NCBI GenBank assembly: GCA_951799425.1 | Contig: OX637393.1 | Span: 7,386,244-7,450,243 of the forward strand | Origin: Ilex aquifolium | Taxonomy: Eukaryota; Streptophyta; Magnoliopsida; Aquifoliales; Aquifoliaceae | Length of the DNA: 64,000 bases | Direction of reading: 5' to 3' | In this document: positions 22,620 to 35,639 of the stretch, piece after piece | How the letters are laid out: each line of letters begins with the position of its first letter | How positions within the stretch are numbered: position 1 is the first letter of the stretch | The notes under the pieces: generated by a model | Told to the model about the DNA's origin: nothing | The model's database searches: none | The model's input: the letters and a program-made list of their open reading frames with translations, nothing else | Program-made: the position numbers and the translations under genes

Positions 22620-23850
22620 TTCAATTAAAACTGACTAATTAATCCAATTAACATGTAATTTCATCAAATCAACACCAAATTAACAACAAATTAACATTCA
22701 ACTCATCAAATTAGAATTCAATTCTTAAAATTAACACCAAATTAACACTCAATTTCATTTAATTAATATTCAATTTTTTCTAATAAACATTTAATTCACG
22801 AAATTAACATTCAAATTCAACTACTTAACATTAAATTAACCAAATCAATTTTCAATTTCATTCAATTAACACCCAATTCATCAAATTAACATTCTGATTT
22901 ATCTAATTGACATTCAATTTTTTCAAATTAACATGTAATTAACATTTAATTTATCAAATTAACACTCAATTTCATCTAATTAACATTCAATTTTTTCTAA
23001 TAAGCTTTTAATTCACGAAATTACCATTCAATTTCAACTAGTTAACATTAAATTAACCAAATCAACTTTCAATTTCATTCAATTCCCACCCAATTAATCA
23101 AATTAACATTCAAATTATCAAATTAACATTCTGAATGATCAATTTAATATGAATTTTAATTTAATGTTAATTTTATGAATTTTAATTTAATGTTAATTTT
23201 ATGAATTTTAATTTATTTTAAATTTAATTTAATGTTAATTTGATGAATTTTAATTTAATTTTAATTTGATGAATTTTAATTTAATTTTAATTTTATGAAT
23301 TTTAATTTAATGTTAATTTTAATGAATTTTAATTTAATTTTAATTTTATGTATTTTATTTTAATTTTAATTTTATGAATTTTAATTTAATGTTAATTTTA
23401 TGAATTTTAATTTAATGTTAATTTTATGAATTTTAATTTATTTTTAATTTAATTTAATGTTAATTTTATGAATTTTAATTTAATTTTAATTTGATGAATT
23501 TTAATTTGATGAATTTTCATTTAATTTTAATTTTATGAATTTTAATTTAATTTTAATTGAATGAATTTTAATTTAATGTTAATTTTATGAATTTTAATTT
23601 AATGTTAATTTTATGAATATTAATTTATTTTTAATTTAATTTAATGTTAATTTTATGAATTTTAATTTAATTTTAATTCGATGAATTTTAATTTAATATT
23701 AATTTTATGAATTTTAATTTAATTTTAATTTGATGAATTTTAATTTACTTTTAATTTTATGAATTTTAATTTAATGTTAATTTTATGAATTTTAATTTTA
23801 TGTTAATTTTATGAATTTCAATTTTATGAATTTTAATTTAATTTAATTTT
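22620..23850. repeat. Low-complexity AAC/AAT and TTAAT satellite, left arm
   Basis: Bases 22620-23130 repeat themes such as CAAATTAACATTCAA. Bases 23140-23850 are near-tandem ATGAATTTTAATTTAATGTT units of about 25 bp. The same pair of themes recurs at 24960-26010 and, inverted, at 27835-29600. Confidence 0.85.
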
Positions 23851-24049
23851 ATAAATTGATCCCTTCAAGTTGTAAACATATCATTGATCCATTGCAGTTG
23901 TAAATCATCCATTAAAGTTGTAAATTGATCCATTCAAGTTGTAAACATATCATTGATCCATTGAAGTTGTAAATCATCCATTAAAGTTGTAAATTGATCC
24001 ATTCAAGTTGTAAACATATCATTGATCCATTGAAGTTGTAAATATTTAC

Positions 24050-26340
24050 CACTTTAATGGATCATTTACCACTTTTATGGTAATTTTTACCACTATTGGG
24101 GAGAAGCATTTACTAAAGTAATGGTAGTTTTTACAACATTTAATGGTCCATGATCGATCATGGACCATGTTTGATCGATCAATATGTAAGGTGAGTTGTA
24201 AGGAATGGATCATTTACCACTTTAATGGATCATTTACCACTTTTATTGTAGTTTTTACCACTATTGGGGATAAGCATTTACTAAAGTAATGGTAGTTTTT
24301 ACAACATTTAATGGTCCATGATCGATCATGGACCATGTTTGATCGATCAATAGGTAAGGTGAGTTGTAAGGAATAGATCATTTACCACTTTAATGGATCA
24401 TTTACCACTTTTATGGTAGTTTTTACCACTATTGGGGATAAGCATTTACTAAAGTAATGGTAGTTTTTACAACATTTAATGGTCACATGATCGATCATGG
24501 ACCATGTTTGATCGATCAATATGTAAGGTGAGTTGTAAGGAATGGATCATTTACCACTTTAATGGATCATTTACCACTTTTATGGTAGTTTTTACCACTA
24601 TTGGGGAGAAGCATTTACTAAAGCAATTGTAGTTTTTACAACATTTAATGGTCTCATGATCGATCATGGACCATGTTTGATCGATCAATATGTAAGGTGA
24701 GTTGTAAGGAATGGATAATCCAATAATATATACAAATTTAATGGATCATTTACCATTTTTATGGTACAAAACTCGAATTTGGGGATATTTGATCGATCAA
24801 AACCTTATTTGATCGATCAAATCTTCTCAGTACTTTTCATTCTGATTCACAATAGAAATAACATGATCGATCAAATATATGTTTGATCGATCAAATTTAC
24901 TTACCAACGATTTGATCGATCAATATATCTTTGTGATCGATCAAATTCAATTAAAACTGACTAATTAATCCAATTAACATGTAATTTCATCAAATCAACA
25001 CCAAATTAACAACAAATTAACATTCACCTCATCAAATTAGAATTCAATTCATAAAATTAACACCAAATTAACACTCAATTTCATTTAATTAACATTCAAT
25101 TTTTTCTAATAAGCATTTAATTCACGAAATTAACATCCAAATTCAACTACTTAACATTAAATTAACCAAATCAACTTTCAATTTCATTCAATTAACACCC
25201 AATTCATCAAATTAACATTCAAATTATCAAATTAACATTCCGATTTATCTAATTGACATTCAATTTTCTCAAATTAACATGTAATTAATATTTAATTTTC
25301 AAATTAACACTCAATTTCATATAATTAACATTCAATTTTTTCTAATAAGCTTTTAATTCACGAAATTACCATTCAAATTCAACTAGTTAACATTAAATTA
25401 ACCAAATCAATTTTCAATTTCATTCAATTCCCACCCAATTAATCAAATTAACATTCAAATTATCAAATTAACATTCCGAATGATTAATTTAATATGAATT
25501 TTAATTTAATGTTAATTTTATGAATTTTAATTTATTTTAAATTTAATTTAATGTTAATTTTATGAATTTTAATTTAATTTTAATTTGTTGAATTTTAATT
25601 TAATTTTAATTTTATGAATTTTAATTTAATTTTAATTTTATGAATTTTAATTTAATTTTAATTTTATGAATTTTCATTTAATGTTAATTTTATGAATTTT
25701 AATTTAATGTTAATTTGATGAATTTTAATTTAATTTTAATTTTATGAATTTTAATTTAATGTTAATTTTATGAATTTTAATTTATTTTTAATTTTATGAA
25801 TTTTAATTTATTTTTAATTTAATTTAATGTTAATTTTAATAATTTTAATTTAATATTAATTTGATGAATTTTAATTTAATTTTAATTTTATGAATTTTAA
25901 TTTAATTTTAATTTGATGAATTTTAATTTAATTTTAATTTAATGTTAATTTTATGAATTTTAATTTTATGTTAATTTTACGAATTTCAATTTTATGAATT
26001 TTAATTTAATTTAATTTTATAAATTGATCCATTCAAGTTGTAAACATATCATTGATCCATTGAAGTTGTAAATCATCCATTAAAATTGTAAATTGATCCA
26101 TTCAAGTTGTAAACATATCTTTGATCCATTGAAATTGTATATCATCCATTAAAGTTGTAAATTGATTCATTCAAGTTGTAAACATATCATTGATCCATTG
26201 AAGTTGTAAATTGATTCATTCAAGTTGTAAACATATCATTGATCCATTGAAGTTGTAAATCATCCATTAAAGTTGTAAATTGATTCATTCAAGTTGTAAA
26301 CATATCATTGATCCATTGAAGTTGTAAATATTTACAACTT
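24050..26340. repeat. Direct duplicate of the left-arm unit
   Basis: Repeats 21860-24050 in the same order: the 168-bp array (four units, 24060-24730), TGATCGATCA-rich segment (24780-24950), AAC/AAT satellite, TTAAT satellite and a block of TTGTAAA-containing repeats (26020-26335). The arm therefore grew by duplication inside the element. Confidence 0.88.
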
Positions 26341-26369
26341 CAAAGGATTCTTTACCACTAATATTTACA

Positions 26370-29300
26370 ACTCTTTGGGGAGATTTGATCGATCATGGGG
26401 AGATTTGATCGATCAAATTGTTGCAGATATGGAATACTGGGGACATCAGCAACAATTTGATCGATCAAATATGGTTTTGATCAATCAAATTCAACAACAA
26501 CTAACGGATTTATCCAATTTAAAATTCATAAAATTAAAATTAAATTAAAATTCATAAAATAAAATTCACGAAATTAAAATTCCTAAAATTAAAATTCATA
26601 AAATTATAATTAAATTAAAATTCATAAAATTAAAATTAAATTAAAATTCATCAAATTAAAATTAAATTAAAATTCATAAAATTAACACTAAATTAAAATT
26701 CATAAAATTAAAATTAAATTAAAATTCATAAAATTGAACTAGTTGAATTGACATGTAATATCATCAAATTAACAAGTAATTAACATTTAATTTATCAAAT
26801 TAACACTCAATTTCACATAATTAACTTTCAATTTTTTATAATAAACATTTAATTCACGAAATTAACATTCAAATTCAACTACTGAACATTAAATTAACCA
26901 AATAAACTTTCAATTTCATTCAATTAACACTCAATTAATCAAATTAACATTCAAATTATCAAATTAACATTCCGATTTATCTAATTGACATTCAATTTTA
27001 TGTAATTAACATTTAATTTATCAAATTAACAATCAATTTCATCTAATTAACATTCAATTTTTTCTAATAAGCATTTAATTCACGAAATTAACATTCAAAT
27101 TCAACTACTTAACATTAAATTAACCAAATCAACTTTCAATTTCATTCAATTAACACCCAATTCATCAAATTCACACTCAATTTCATCTAATTAACATTCA
27201 ATTTTTTCTAATAAGCTTTTAATTCACGAAATTACCATTCAAATTCAACTAGTTAACATTAAATTAACCAAATCAACTTTCAATTTCATTCAATTCCTAC
27301 CCAATTCATCAATTTAACATTCAAATTATCAAATTAACATTCCAATTTATCTAATTGACATTCAATTTTCTCAAATTAACATGTAATTAACATTTAATTT
27401 ATCAAATTAACATTCAATTTCTTCTAATTAACATTCAATTTTTTCTAATAAGCATTTAATTCACGAAATTAACATTCAAATTCAACTACTTAACATTAAA
27501 TTAACCAAATCAACTTTCAATTTCATTCAATTAACACCCAATTCATCAAATTAACACTCAATTTCATCTAATTAACATTCAATTTTTTCTAATAAGCTTT
27601 TAATTCACGAAATTACCATTCAAATTCAACTAGTTAACATTAAATTAACCAAATCAACTTTCAATTTCATTCAATTCCCACCCAATTCATCAAATTAACA
27701 TTCAAATTATCAAATTAACATTCCGATTTATCTAATTGACATTCAATTTTATCAAATTAACATGTAATTAACATTTAATTTATCAAATTAACACTCAATT
27801 TCATCTAATTAACATTCAATTTTTTTCTAAATTAAATGTTAATTACATGTTAATTTGAGAAAATTGAATGTCAATTAGATAAATCGGAATGTTAATTTGA
27901 TAATTTGAATGTTAATTTGATGAATTTGGTGTTAATTGAATGAAATTGAAAGTTGATTTGGTTAATTTAATGTTAAGTAGTTGAATTTGAATGTTAATTT
28001 CGTGAATTAAATGCTTATTAGAAAAAATTGAATGTTAATTAGAAGAAATTGAATGTTAATTTGATAAATTAAATGTTAATTACATGTTAATTTGAGAAAA
28101 TTGGATGTCAATTAGATAAATCGGAATGTTAATTTGATAATTTGAATATTAATTTGATGAATTGAGTGGGAATTGAATGAAATTGAAAGTTGATTTGGTT
28201 AATTTAATGTTAACTAGTTGAATTTGAATGTTAATTTCGTGAATTAAATGCTTATTAGAAAAAATTGAATGTTAATTAGATGAAATTGAATGTTAATTTG
28301 ATAAATTAAATGTTAATTACATGTTAATTTGAGAAAATTGAATGTCAATTAGATAAATCGGAATGTTAATTTGATAATTTGAATGTTAATTTGATGAATT
28401 GGGTGCGAATTGAATGAAATTGAATGTTAATTAGATGAAATTGAGTGTTAATTTGATGAATTGGGTGTTAATTGAATGAAATTGAAAGTTGATTTGGTTA
28501 ATTTAATGTTAACTAGTTGAATTTGAATGTTAATTTCGTGAATTAAATGCTTATTATAAAAAATTGAATGTTAATTAGATGAAATTGATTGTTAATTTGA
28601 TAAATTAGGTGTTAATTGAATGAAATTGAAAGTTGATTTGGTTAATTTAATGTTAAGTAGTTGAATTTGAATGTTAATTTCGTGAATTAAATGCTTATTA
28701 GAAAAAATTGAATGTTAATTAGAAGAAATTGAATGTTAATTTGATAAATTAAATGTTAATTACATGTTAATTTGAGAAAATTGAATGTCAATTAGATAAA
28801 TCGGAATGTTAATTTGATAATTTGAATGTTAATTTGATGAATTGGGTGTTAATTGAATGAAATTGAAAGTTGATTTGGTTAATTTAATGTTAACTAGTTG
28901 AATTTGAATGGTAATTTCGTGAATTAAAAGCTTATTAGAAAAAATTGAATGTTAATTAGATGAAATTGAGTGTTAATTTGATGAATTGGGTGTTAATTGA
29001 ATGAAATTGAAAGTTGATTTGGTTAATTTAATGTTAAGTAGTTGAATTTGAATGTTAATTTCGTGAATTAAATGCTTATTAGAAAAAATTGAATGTTAAT
29101 TAGATGAAATTGATTGTTAATTTGATAAATTAAATGTTAATTACATGTTAATTTGATAAAATTGAATGTCAATTAGATAAATCGGAATGTTAATTTGATA
29201 ATTTGAATGTTAATTTGATTAATTGGGTGTTAATTGAATGAAATTGAAAGTTTATTTGGTTAATTTAATGTTCAGTAGTTGAATTTGAATGTTAATTTCG

Positions 29301-29760
29301 TGAATTAAATGCTTATTATAAAAAATTGAATGTTAATTATGTGAAATTGAGTGTTAATTTGATAAATTAAATGTTAATTACTTGTTAATTTGATGATATT
29401 ACATGTCAATTCAACTAGTTCAATTTTATGAATTTTAATTTAATTTTAATTTTATGAATTTTAATTTAGTGTTAATTTTATGAATTTTAATTTAATTTTA
29501 ATTTTATGAATTTTAATTTAATTTTAATTTTATGAATTTTAATTTTAGGAATTTTAATTTCGTGAATTTAATTTTATGAATTTTAATTTAATTTTAATTT
29601 TATGAATTTTAAATTGGATAAATCAGTTAGTTGTTGTTGAATTTGATTGATCAAAACCATATTTGATCGATCAAATTGTTGCTGATGTCCCCAGTATTCC
29701 ATATCTGCAATAATTTGATCGATCAAATCTCCCCATGATCGATCAAATATCCCCAAATTC
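26370..29760. repeat. Central palindrome of the foldback element
   Basis: 26386-26520 (with TTGATCGATCAA sites and the phrase GGAATACTGGGGACATCAGC) reappears reversed at 29610-29740. Between them AAC/AAT satellite on the left faces its reverse complement on the right, with the turn near 27.8 kb. Alignment in the satellite part is blurred by repetition. Confidence 0.85.
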
Positions 29761-29839
29761 GAGTTTTGTACCATAAAAGTGGTAAATGATCCATTAAATT
29801 TGTATATATTATTGGATTATCCATTCCTTACAACTCACC

Positions 29840-30480
29840 TTACATATTGATCGATCAAACATGGTCCATGATCGATCATGAGACCATTAAATGTTGTAAA
29901 AACTACCATTGCTTTAGTAAATGTTTCTCCCCAATAGTGGTAAAAACTACCATAAAAGTGGTAAATGATCCATTAAAGTGGTAAATGATCCATTCCTTAC
30001 AACTCACCTTACATATTGATCGATCAAACATGGTCCATGATCGATCATGGGACCATTAAATGTTGTAAAAACTACCATTGCTTTAGTAAATGGTTATCCC
30101 CAATAGTGGTAAAAACTACCATAAAAATGGTAAATGATCCATTAAAGTGGTAAATGATCTATTCCTTATAACTCACCTTACATATTGATCGATCAAACAT
30201 GGTCCATGATCGATCATGGACCATTAAATCTTGTAAAAACTACCATTACTTTAGTAAATGCTTATCCCCAATAGTGGTAAAAATTACCATAAAAGTGATA
30301 AATGATCCATTAAAGTGGTAAATGATCCATTCCTTACAATTCATCTTACATATTGATCGATCAAACATGGTCCATGATCGATCATGGACCATTAAATGTT
30401 GTAAAAACTACCATTACTTTAGTAAATGCTTATCCCCAATAGTGGTAAAAACTACCATAAAAGTGGTAAATGATCCATTA
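29840..30480. repeat. Tandem array of about 168-bp units, right arm, inverted
   Basis: Four units in reverse orientation to the arrays at 21880 and 24060, each with the same two palindromes. Confidence 0.9.
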
Positions 30481-30673
30481 AAGTGGTAAATATTACCACT
30501 AATGTTGTAATTTTGCCCTCAAGTCAATAATGACGGCTGTACTTTATGTCTTGTCTTGTCATTTCAATGTCTTGTCCGGTGTCATTTCAATACCATTGAA
30601 ATTGTAAATAATCTTTAAATGTAGTAAATTATACCATTAATGTTATAAATTATACCATTAATGTTATAAAAAT

Positions 30674-30725
30674 GAATTTTCGGTATGGTACCGAAAATTC
30701 CTTTAGCTGTACCGTAGTCTCCTCC
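30674..30725 (-). repeat. Right terminal inverted repeat with subterminal hairpin
   Basis: Reversed, it begins GGAGGAGACTACGGTACA and reaches GGAATTTTCGGTA. The hairpin spans 30674-30701. Confidence 0.85.
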
Positions 30726-30734
30726 GTAGACAAA
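30726..30734. repeat. 9-bp target duplication GTAGACAAA, right copy
   Basis: Exact match to 21620-21628. The sequence after it (TTATTGAGGTTGGAATAAAT) resumes the interrupted block A. Confidence 0.93.
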
Positions 30735-31000
30735 TTATTGAGGTTGGAATAAATTTGAGATTCGAATAATGAATGTGGGGTTGACACAAAGCTCAGGAAT
30801 GGAAGACAGGATTGATTGACAGAAAGCTCAGAATGGAAAACAAGCTCAGAATGGAAGACATGATTGATTGACACAAAGCTCAGAATGGAAGACAGGATTG
30901 ATCGACACAAAGCTCTGACCCCACCCTCACCGATGACTCCACAAGCAGACGAAGACTTAGGCACCGTTTGATAATCAAATTATGAATTTTGTGTCAATTT
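30735..31000. repeat. Rest of block A and short tandem repeats
   Basis: After the resumed block, 30790-30920 holds three to four imperfect copies of a 40-45-bp unit with GATTGATTGACA and AAAGCTCAGAATGGAA. Related sequence is at 35640-35700. No gene is seen. Confidence 0.75.
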
Positions 31001-31760
31001 AATCTCTTATCTTTAAATTGTGTTAACAGTGAGTTTTTGGTCTAATAGTATTCTTTGATTTGTGAAGATTTTATCTTCTTGAGATCAAGGATTCAAGTCC
31101 CCCTCTCCCTTTCCCTCCCAAAAAAAAAATGATAAAAAAAAAAACTCTTTCATGGCCGCCATTTTCTCAGCATAAAAGCCACTTAATATCGACTGATACG
31201 TTAAACGAGCCAAATTAATTATTTTTAAATTGTGTTAATTTGAATCTCAACTTTTCACTTTATTTCACTTTGACCCAATTGAAATCGGCAATTAGAATTT
31301 ACTAAGATCACACTTGAGATACGTTACTTGAAAACTTTAGAATAAAGTGATACAAACTGTAAACTTGAAAGGTCAAAACGAAACAATTTACAACTTTGAG
31401 AGACCAAAGTGACCCTCAAGTTGCATGAACATCTCCTTGATCAATTCAAACTACTATTTTTTATTGGACCAAAGTAATACAAATTGAGAAATTAAGAGAT
31501 TAAATTGACATAATTCAAAATATGAGGATCAAGTTCACAAAAACTCAGAGTTTGGGGGCTAAAGATTTATTTTACCTTTTTTTTTAAGCAAAAAAGTTAT
31601 AAAAAAAAGCTTTTTTTTGTATCAAAAAATGAACTTTAAAAATCAAGTTAAGAAAAAGAGTGTTCTTTTCTAAAAGCAAAAACATTGTTTTTTTGAAGCA
31701 AATAAATTTTACAAGAAAAAGACATACTAATACACTAAAACACTCTCCCCGCGCACTAAT
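31001..31760. repeat. Duplicated intergenic block, copy 1
   Basis: Matches 35740-36360 with shared phrases such as GTGACCCTCAAGTTGCATGA and CACTCTCCCCGC. It differs mainly by small indels in A and T runs. Non-coding. Confidence 0.85.
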
Positions 31761-32815
31761 ATATCAAAATACACACATACATACACATAGATACATCAAA
31801 AATATACACATACATATTCTAATGCATCAAAATATAGACACATACAAGGACGGATCTACAGTGGGGGCAGCTGCTCTCACTGGAATTTTAAAAAAATTTG
31901 GATCAAGTTAAAATTTTAAAAATTTCAAAAATTTCTAAATTTTGCCCCTACTAAAATTTTCATAAAATATAGGGTTAGTGAGTGTAATTTTCAAACATCA
32001 AAACATAACTTGGCCCTCTTAGTTTTTATGCCTTCATTTTCGATTCTTTGTCGAACTTCGACTCTAAATTCTTCTCCTTTCTTTCTCGGTCTCTCTTCCT
32101 TTTCTTTCTTTGCTATATTCATTAACAAATTGACCTACTTGGTTGTTAGCTCCTGTCATGTTCTCATCCCTTTCTTCATACCGTAACAACACTGGTCACA
32201 AGATACTCTTCAATTAGGCACCCACTGTCCCAATTTTTCTAAAATAATCTCACTTGTTACAAAATCTTCTCTATTACTAATTATGCGAGGGATTATCTAG
32301 TTCAAAGTTATGCAAATTAGCCTATAAAAAAACCCTAGAAGATAATGTAGAAGCTATGGAGAGATAACCCATTAATTATAAAAAAAATTCCTATTGGTTA
32401 CAAATCTGTTGATGATGAGAGCTCTAGAAGATTATGTGGGTGTTGTCTAGAGGTAAACTAATAACCTGTTAAAGGTTTCTAAAGATTTTCAAAGATTTTT
32501 CATATGTTGTAACTTTTTATTTTATGAGATGAATATTCTGGTCCATGACAAAATATAGTGATTTTTCTGTCAAACCATTGTTGTCCATTCAGTATTTGCT
32601 AAAATGCCACAACAAAAACCATTATAAAACAAGCAAAGTAGATTAGTAACAATGATTGTGCATGAGTCCGAAGAAAATTATGAACTGCCCAAGATCAAAA
32701 GGTTGTAATTTTTAAATGTTTTATTGAAACTGTTGCAAATTAAAAAGAAATGGTTAGTCAATGAACATTGACCTTGATTACCCAATACCTATACAATTAT
32801 AATATTTCTACCATT
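31761..32815. other. AT-rich intergenic DNA
   Basis: An ACATACACATA-rich microsatellite-like stretch is at 31765-31850. Nothing else is recognised and no convincing coding frame is seen. Confidence 0.5.
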
Positions 32816-33769
32816 GCTTTTTTTTTTTTTTTTGGTGAGTACCAGTGCAATTTTTTGAGCTAACTTCGTGGATTCAATTGGATTTCCTCTGTAAGTGCTT
32901 CAATGTTCTTCAACTCGAATGGACTATTTCACCCGGCCAAGTTGGACCCCCTAATGGAAATAGAGAGAAAAAGTAGTGTGGGTGGTGAGACTTCTGTGCA
33001 TAAAAGATTAAAAGTAACTCCATATTGTGGAAGACTAGATCAATAATCTATTGTGGGTCTATTAGTGTCAATCCCCATCATTATTGTCTTGTTTATAGGG
33101 AGCTAAAGGACATAAATGATTATTACTGTGTGATGGTGATATCAATTTGGACATGTTTATTGTGACCACGTTATTACTGGGTTCTAGTGATATCAATTTG
33201 GATAAAGTTTCAACCATGGTTACTGTTCACTTGGCAGAGCCAGGATTCTGGTCAGGGTGGGCACTCTAATTTTTTTTTCCTTCTAATCAATCACACTATA
33301 TAACATATTTATATTTATTATATTATATTTGATACATAAAATCTATTTAACATAAAAAATGCCAAATATATATATATATTGTCAGGGCGAAGCCATGAAT
33401 GTCTATGAGAGGACAAAATATAACTGGTATAAAAAAATATTTAGCCAAAATTGATACAAAAAAATTCAGTTCAAGAATAACAAAAAAAATAAGAATCAAA
33501 ACAAAATTGTTGTGAAATAGTAAATTCAATTTTTATTTAGCCGCAACAAAATCCGAACAAAAAGACAAAAAAAAAAAAAAATTATTACATTTTAACCTAA
33601 TTATATATTTCAATAAAATATAAAATTTTTAAAAATCACTAAAATTTTGTATATGAATTAAATGTAAATTAATTTTTCACTAATTTTCTATCAATGCGCA
33701 CAATCACAAGTCCATAGTAAATTTATTATTTATTTAGTTGCACCTAGGGATTTTATACCCTTTTCTCCG
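32816..33769. repeat. Repeated intergenic block and AT-rich DNA
   Basis: Bases 32870-33220 match 20195-20430 and, shortened, 17445-17580. The rest to 33769 is AT-rich with A runs and a short TA repeat near 33367. No gene is seen. Confidence 0.65.
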
Positions 33770-33835
33770 TAAAACTACCCACAAATGTGATAAAAGTTAC
33801 CACAAATGTAATAAATGAAGGTATGGTACCGAATT
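33770..33835. mobile_element. Possible remnant of a second foldback element end
   Basis: ACCACAAATGT-type repeats followed by GGTATGGTACCGAATTTT resemble the last 200 bases of the foldback element at 30480-30701. It sits directly at the left edge of repeated block B. Too short to be sure. Confidence 0.4.
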
Positions 33836-34400
33836 TTTTCTAACTTACCCATGATTAGACTAAAATTCTGAATCAATTTGTACATCAATGCAAATCAAAT
33901 TAAGATAGAGATGAACATTTGCAGCCATATGCGGGACTCCTCTAACAATGCCATTTATCTAACCATTCCAACCTATATTTGTGTAATTCTATATGAAAAT
34001 TTCTATTTAGACTTAATTTAGGGACTTTATCTGAGAACCTAATTAATTATAATCGTTGAATTTACAACTAATCTGTAGTGAAAATTTGAAAAAACAAAAA
34101 TCGAAGAAGCACCAATGCAATTCACCATATATGCTGAAAGTGAAAATTTATTCCTATTAAGGTTTCTGTTCAAATGGACTACAAGTTCACAATGACGAGA
34201 CATTATCAGCTTTTGTAGACTAATTATTGAGGTTGGAATAAATTTGAGATTAGAATAGTGAATGTGGGGTGCCATTCATGGGCGACATGGCGAAATTTGG
34301 AAGAAGGAAGGAAAAGAGGATTGGGGTGGGGGAGGAGGGAGAATTCTTTGCATGAAAGTTCATAAAGAGTGTAAGGCACGGCCAAAGACTAAAAATGTGG
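33836..34400. repeat. Repeated intergenic block, copy B
   Basis: Matches 21066-21619 plus 30735-30775 (copy A) and 61794-62515 (copy C). It contains the unoccupied counterpart of the foldback insertion site at about 34217. A part of about 90 bp found in copies A and C (near 21380-21560) is missing. Confidence 0.88.
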
Positions 34401-35639
34401 CCCCTTTTTCTTAGATATTTTAATTATAAATGGTTAAAATGACCACTTTACATAAATGTTAGAAGGAATCACACTTTGCATCCTGAAAAATCTAAGAAAT
34501 CTCACTTTTCACTTTTAAAAGAATTTAAATTTTTTACATTACACTCTCAATGTATTAAAAATGTTGCAATGTAACATTTCATAGTAATCGAAGACTTACG
34601 ACTTTCTTTAATTCTCACACATTAGGTTTAATTTTTTTTTAATTCATTTTTCATATATCAAAATAAGTTGTTTTGTACGTATTTTCGTACATTCCTGATC
34701 CTTTATTCATTTTTTATATCAAATATTTTTATTTTATTTCATGACTACAAATATTAACAACAAAGAATGATAGCATAAAGTGACACAAAAAAATTAAATA
34801 TTTAAAAAGAGTGACATCAAAGAGTGACAATAAAGAATGATAGCAAAAATTAAAATCATATATTTGTGGTTCACAGTGTGAATGCAAAGAATGATACAAA
34901 AAACAATCCAGAAACGACTGAAAGTTGAGTGCCCAACTTTTAATCAGTGCTTCATCACTGTGTTTGGTGCGTGAAGTATCCGGTATGTTCATGATCATTC
35001 GGGGCTAGACTTTGGGTTACAACTTATAACTTACAACTTCAACCAGTGTAACCCCTTGAATATTGTTGTATTTTTTTCTTACAGAATTAACTTAATCCAT
35101 CATACGATTGACTGACCCAGACCTCTAACCCCACACGGTCACGAATGACTAAGTCTACAAGACCCAATAAACAACATAAGACGAAGAAGAAGATGAAGGC
35201 TAAGGCTTAGGAGTCCAGGACACAACATTACATTGTTGTCTGCCCAATACTTTCATAATGTTTGAAAATAATCACATTACCTACTGTTCAAAATTAAAAA
35301 GAAAAAAGGAAAAAAAGAAAGGAAAAAAAAACACATTACCCACTTATGTTTTTGAATCGAAGTGAAACTATTAGATCTTCCTTCCAAGTCAAGAGTAGAT
35401 CATGAGGAGAATGCACCAAAAAAAATTGAGAAAAATTTAGAGTAGGAGTGTATATATATATATATATACATAATAAAAATATAATTTAAAATTTAAATTA
35501 TATATATAAATATATATAAATATATTATACAATATTTAATTTTTGTTAAATACATATCATTTATTTATGACATGAATAAAGACCCACAATCGCCACCTTA
35601 GCGAATAAAAATACAGGAAGGAAAGATGACTCAAAAGCA
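34401..35639. other. Intergenic DNA with a single MITE arm
   Basis: Bases 34455-34590 resemble one arm of the hairpin MITE at 60465-60772 (phrase CACTCTCAATGTATTAAAA). A TA-rich microsatellite is at 35450-35525. No gene is seen. Confidence 0.55.

Larger units (their letters stand above)
21629..30725. mobile_element. Foldback Mutator-like element, non-autonomous
   Basis: 9,097 bp. The ends are imperfect inverted repeats that start GGA and reach GGAATTTTCGGTA. A perfect 9-bp target duplication flanks it, which fits the Mutator (MULE) superfamily. The arms continue as inverted repeats: 21767-21878 pairs with 30479-30590, and the tandem arrays and TGATCGATCA-rich parts also pair. The inversion point is near 27.8 kb. 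The left arm is longer because a unit of about 2.2 kb is directly duplicated (about 21860-24050 and 24050-26340). No transposase or other open frame of note is present, so mobility would need a transposase from elsewhere. Family assignment rests on duplication length and end structure. Confidence 0.88.

Noticed and set aside
21880..30480. CRISPR-like regular repeats
   Set aside because: Units are plain tandem satellites without unique spacers, in plant nuclear DNA, and mirror each other inside a transposon.
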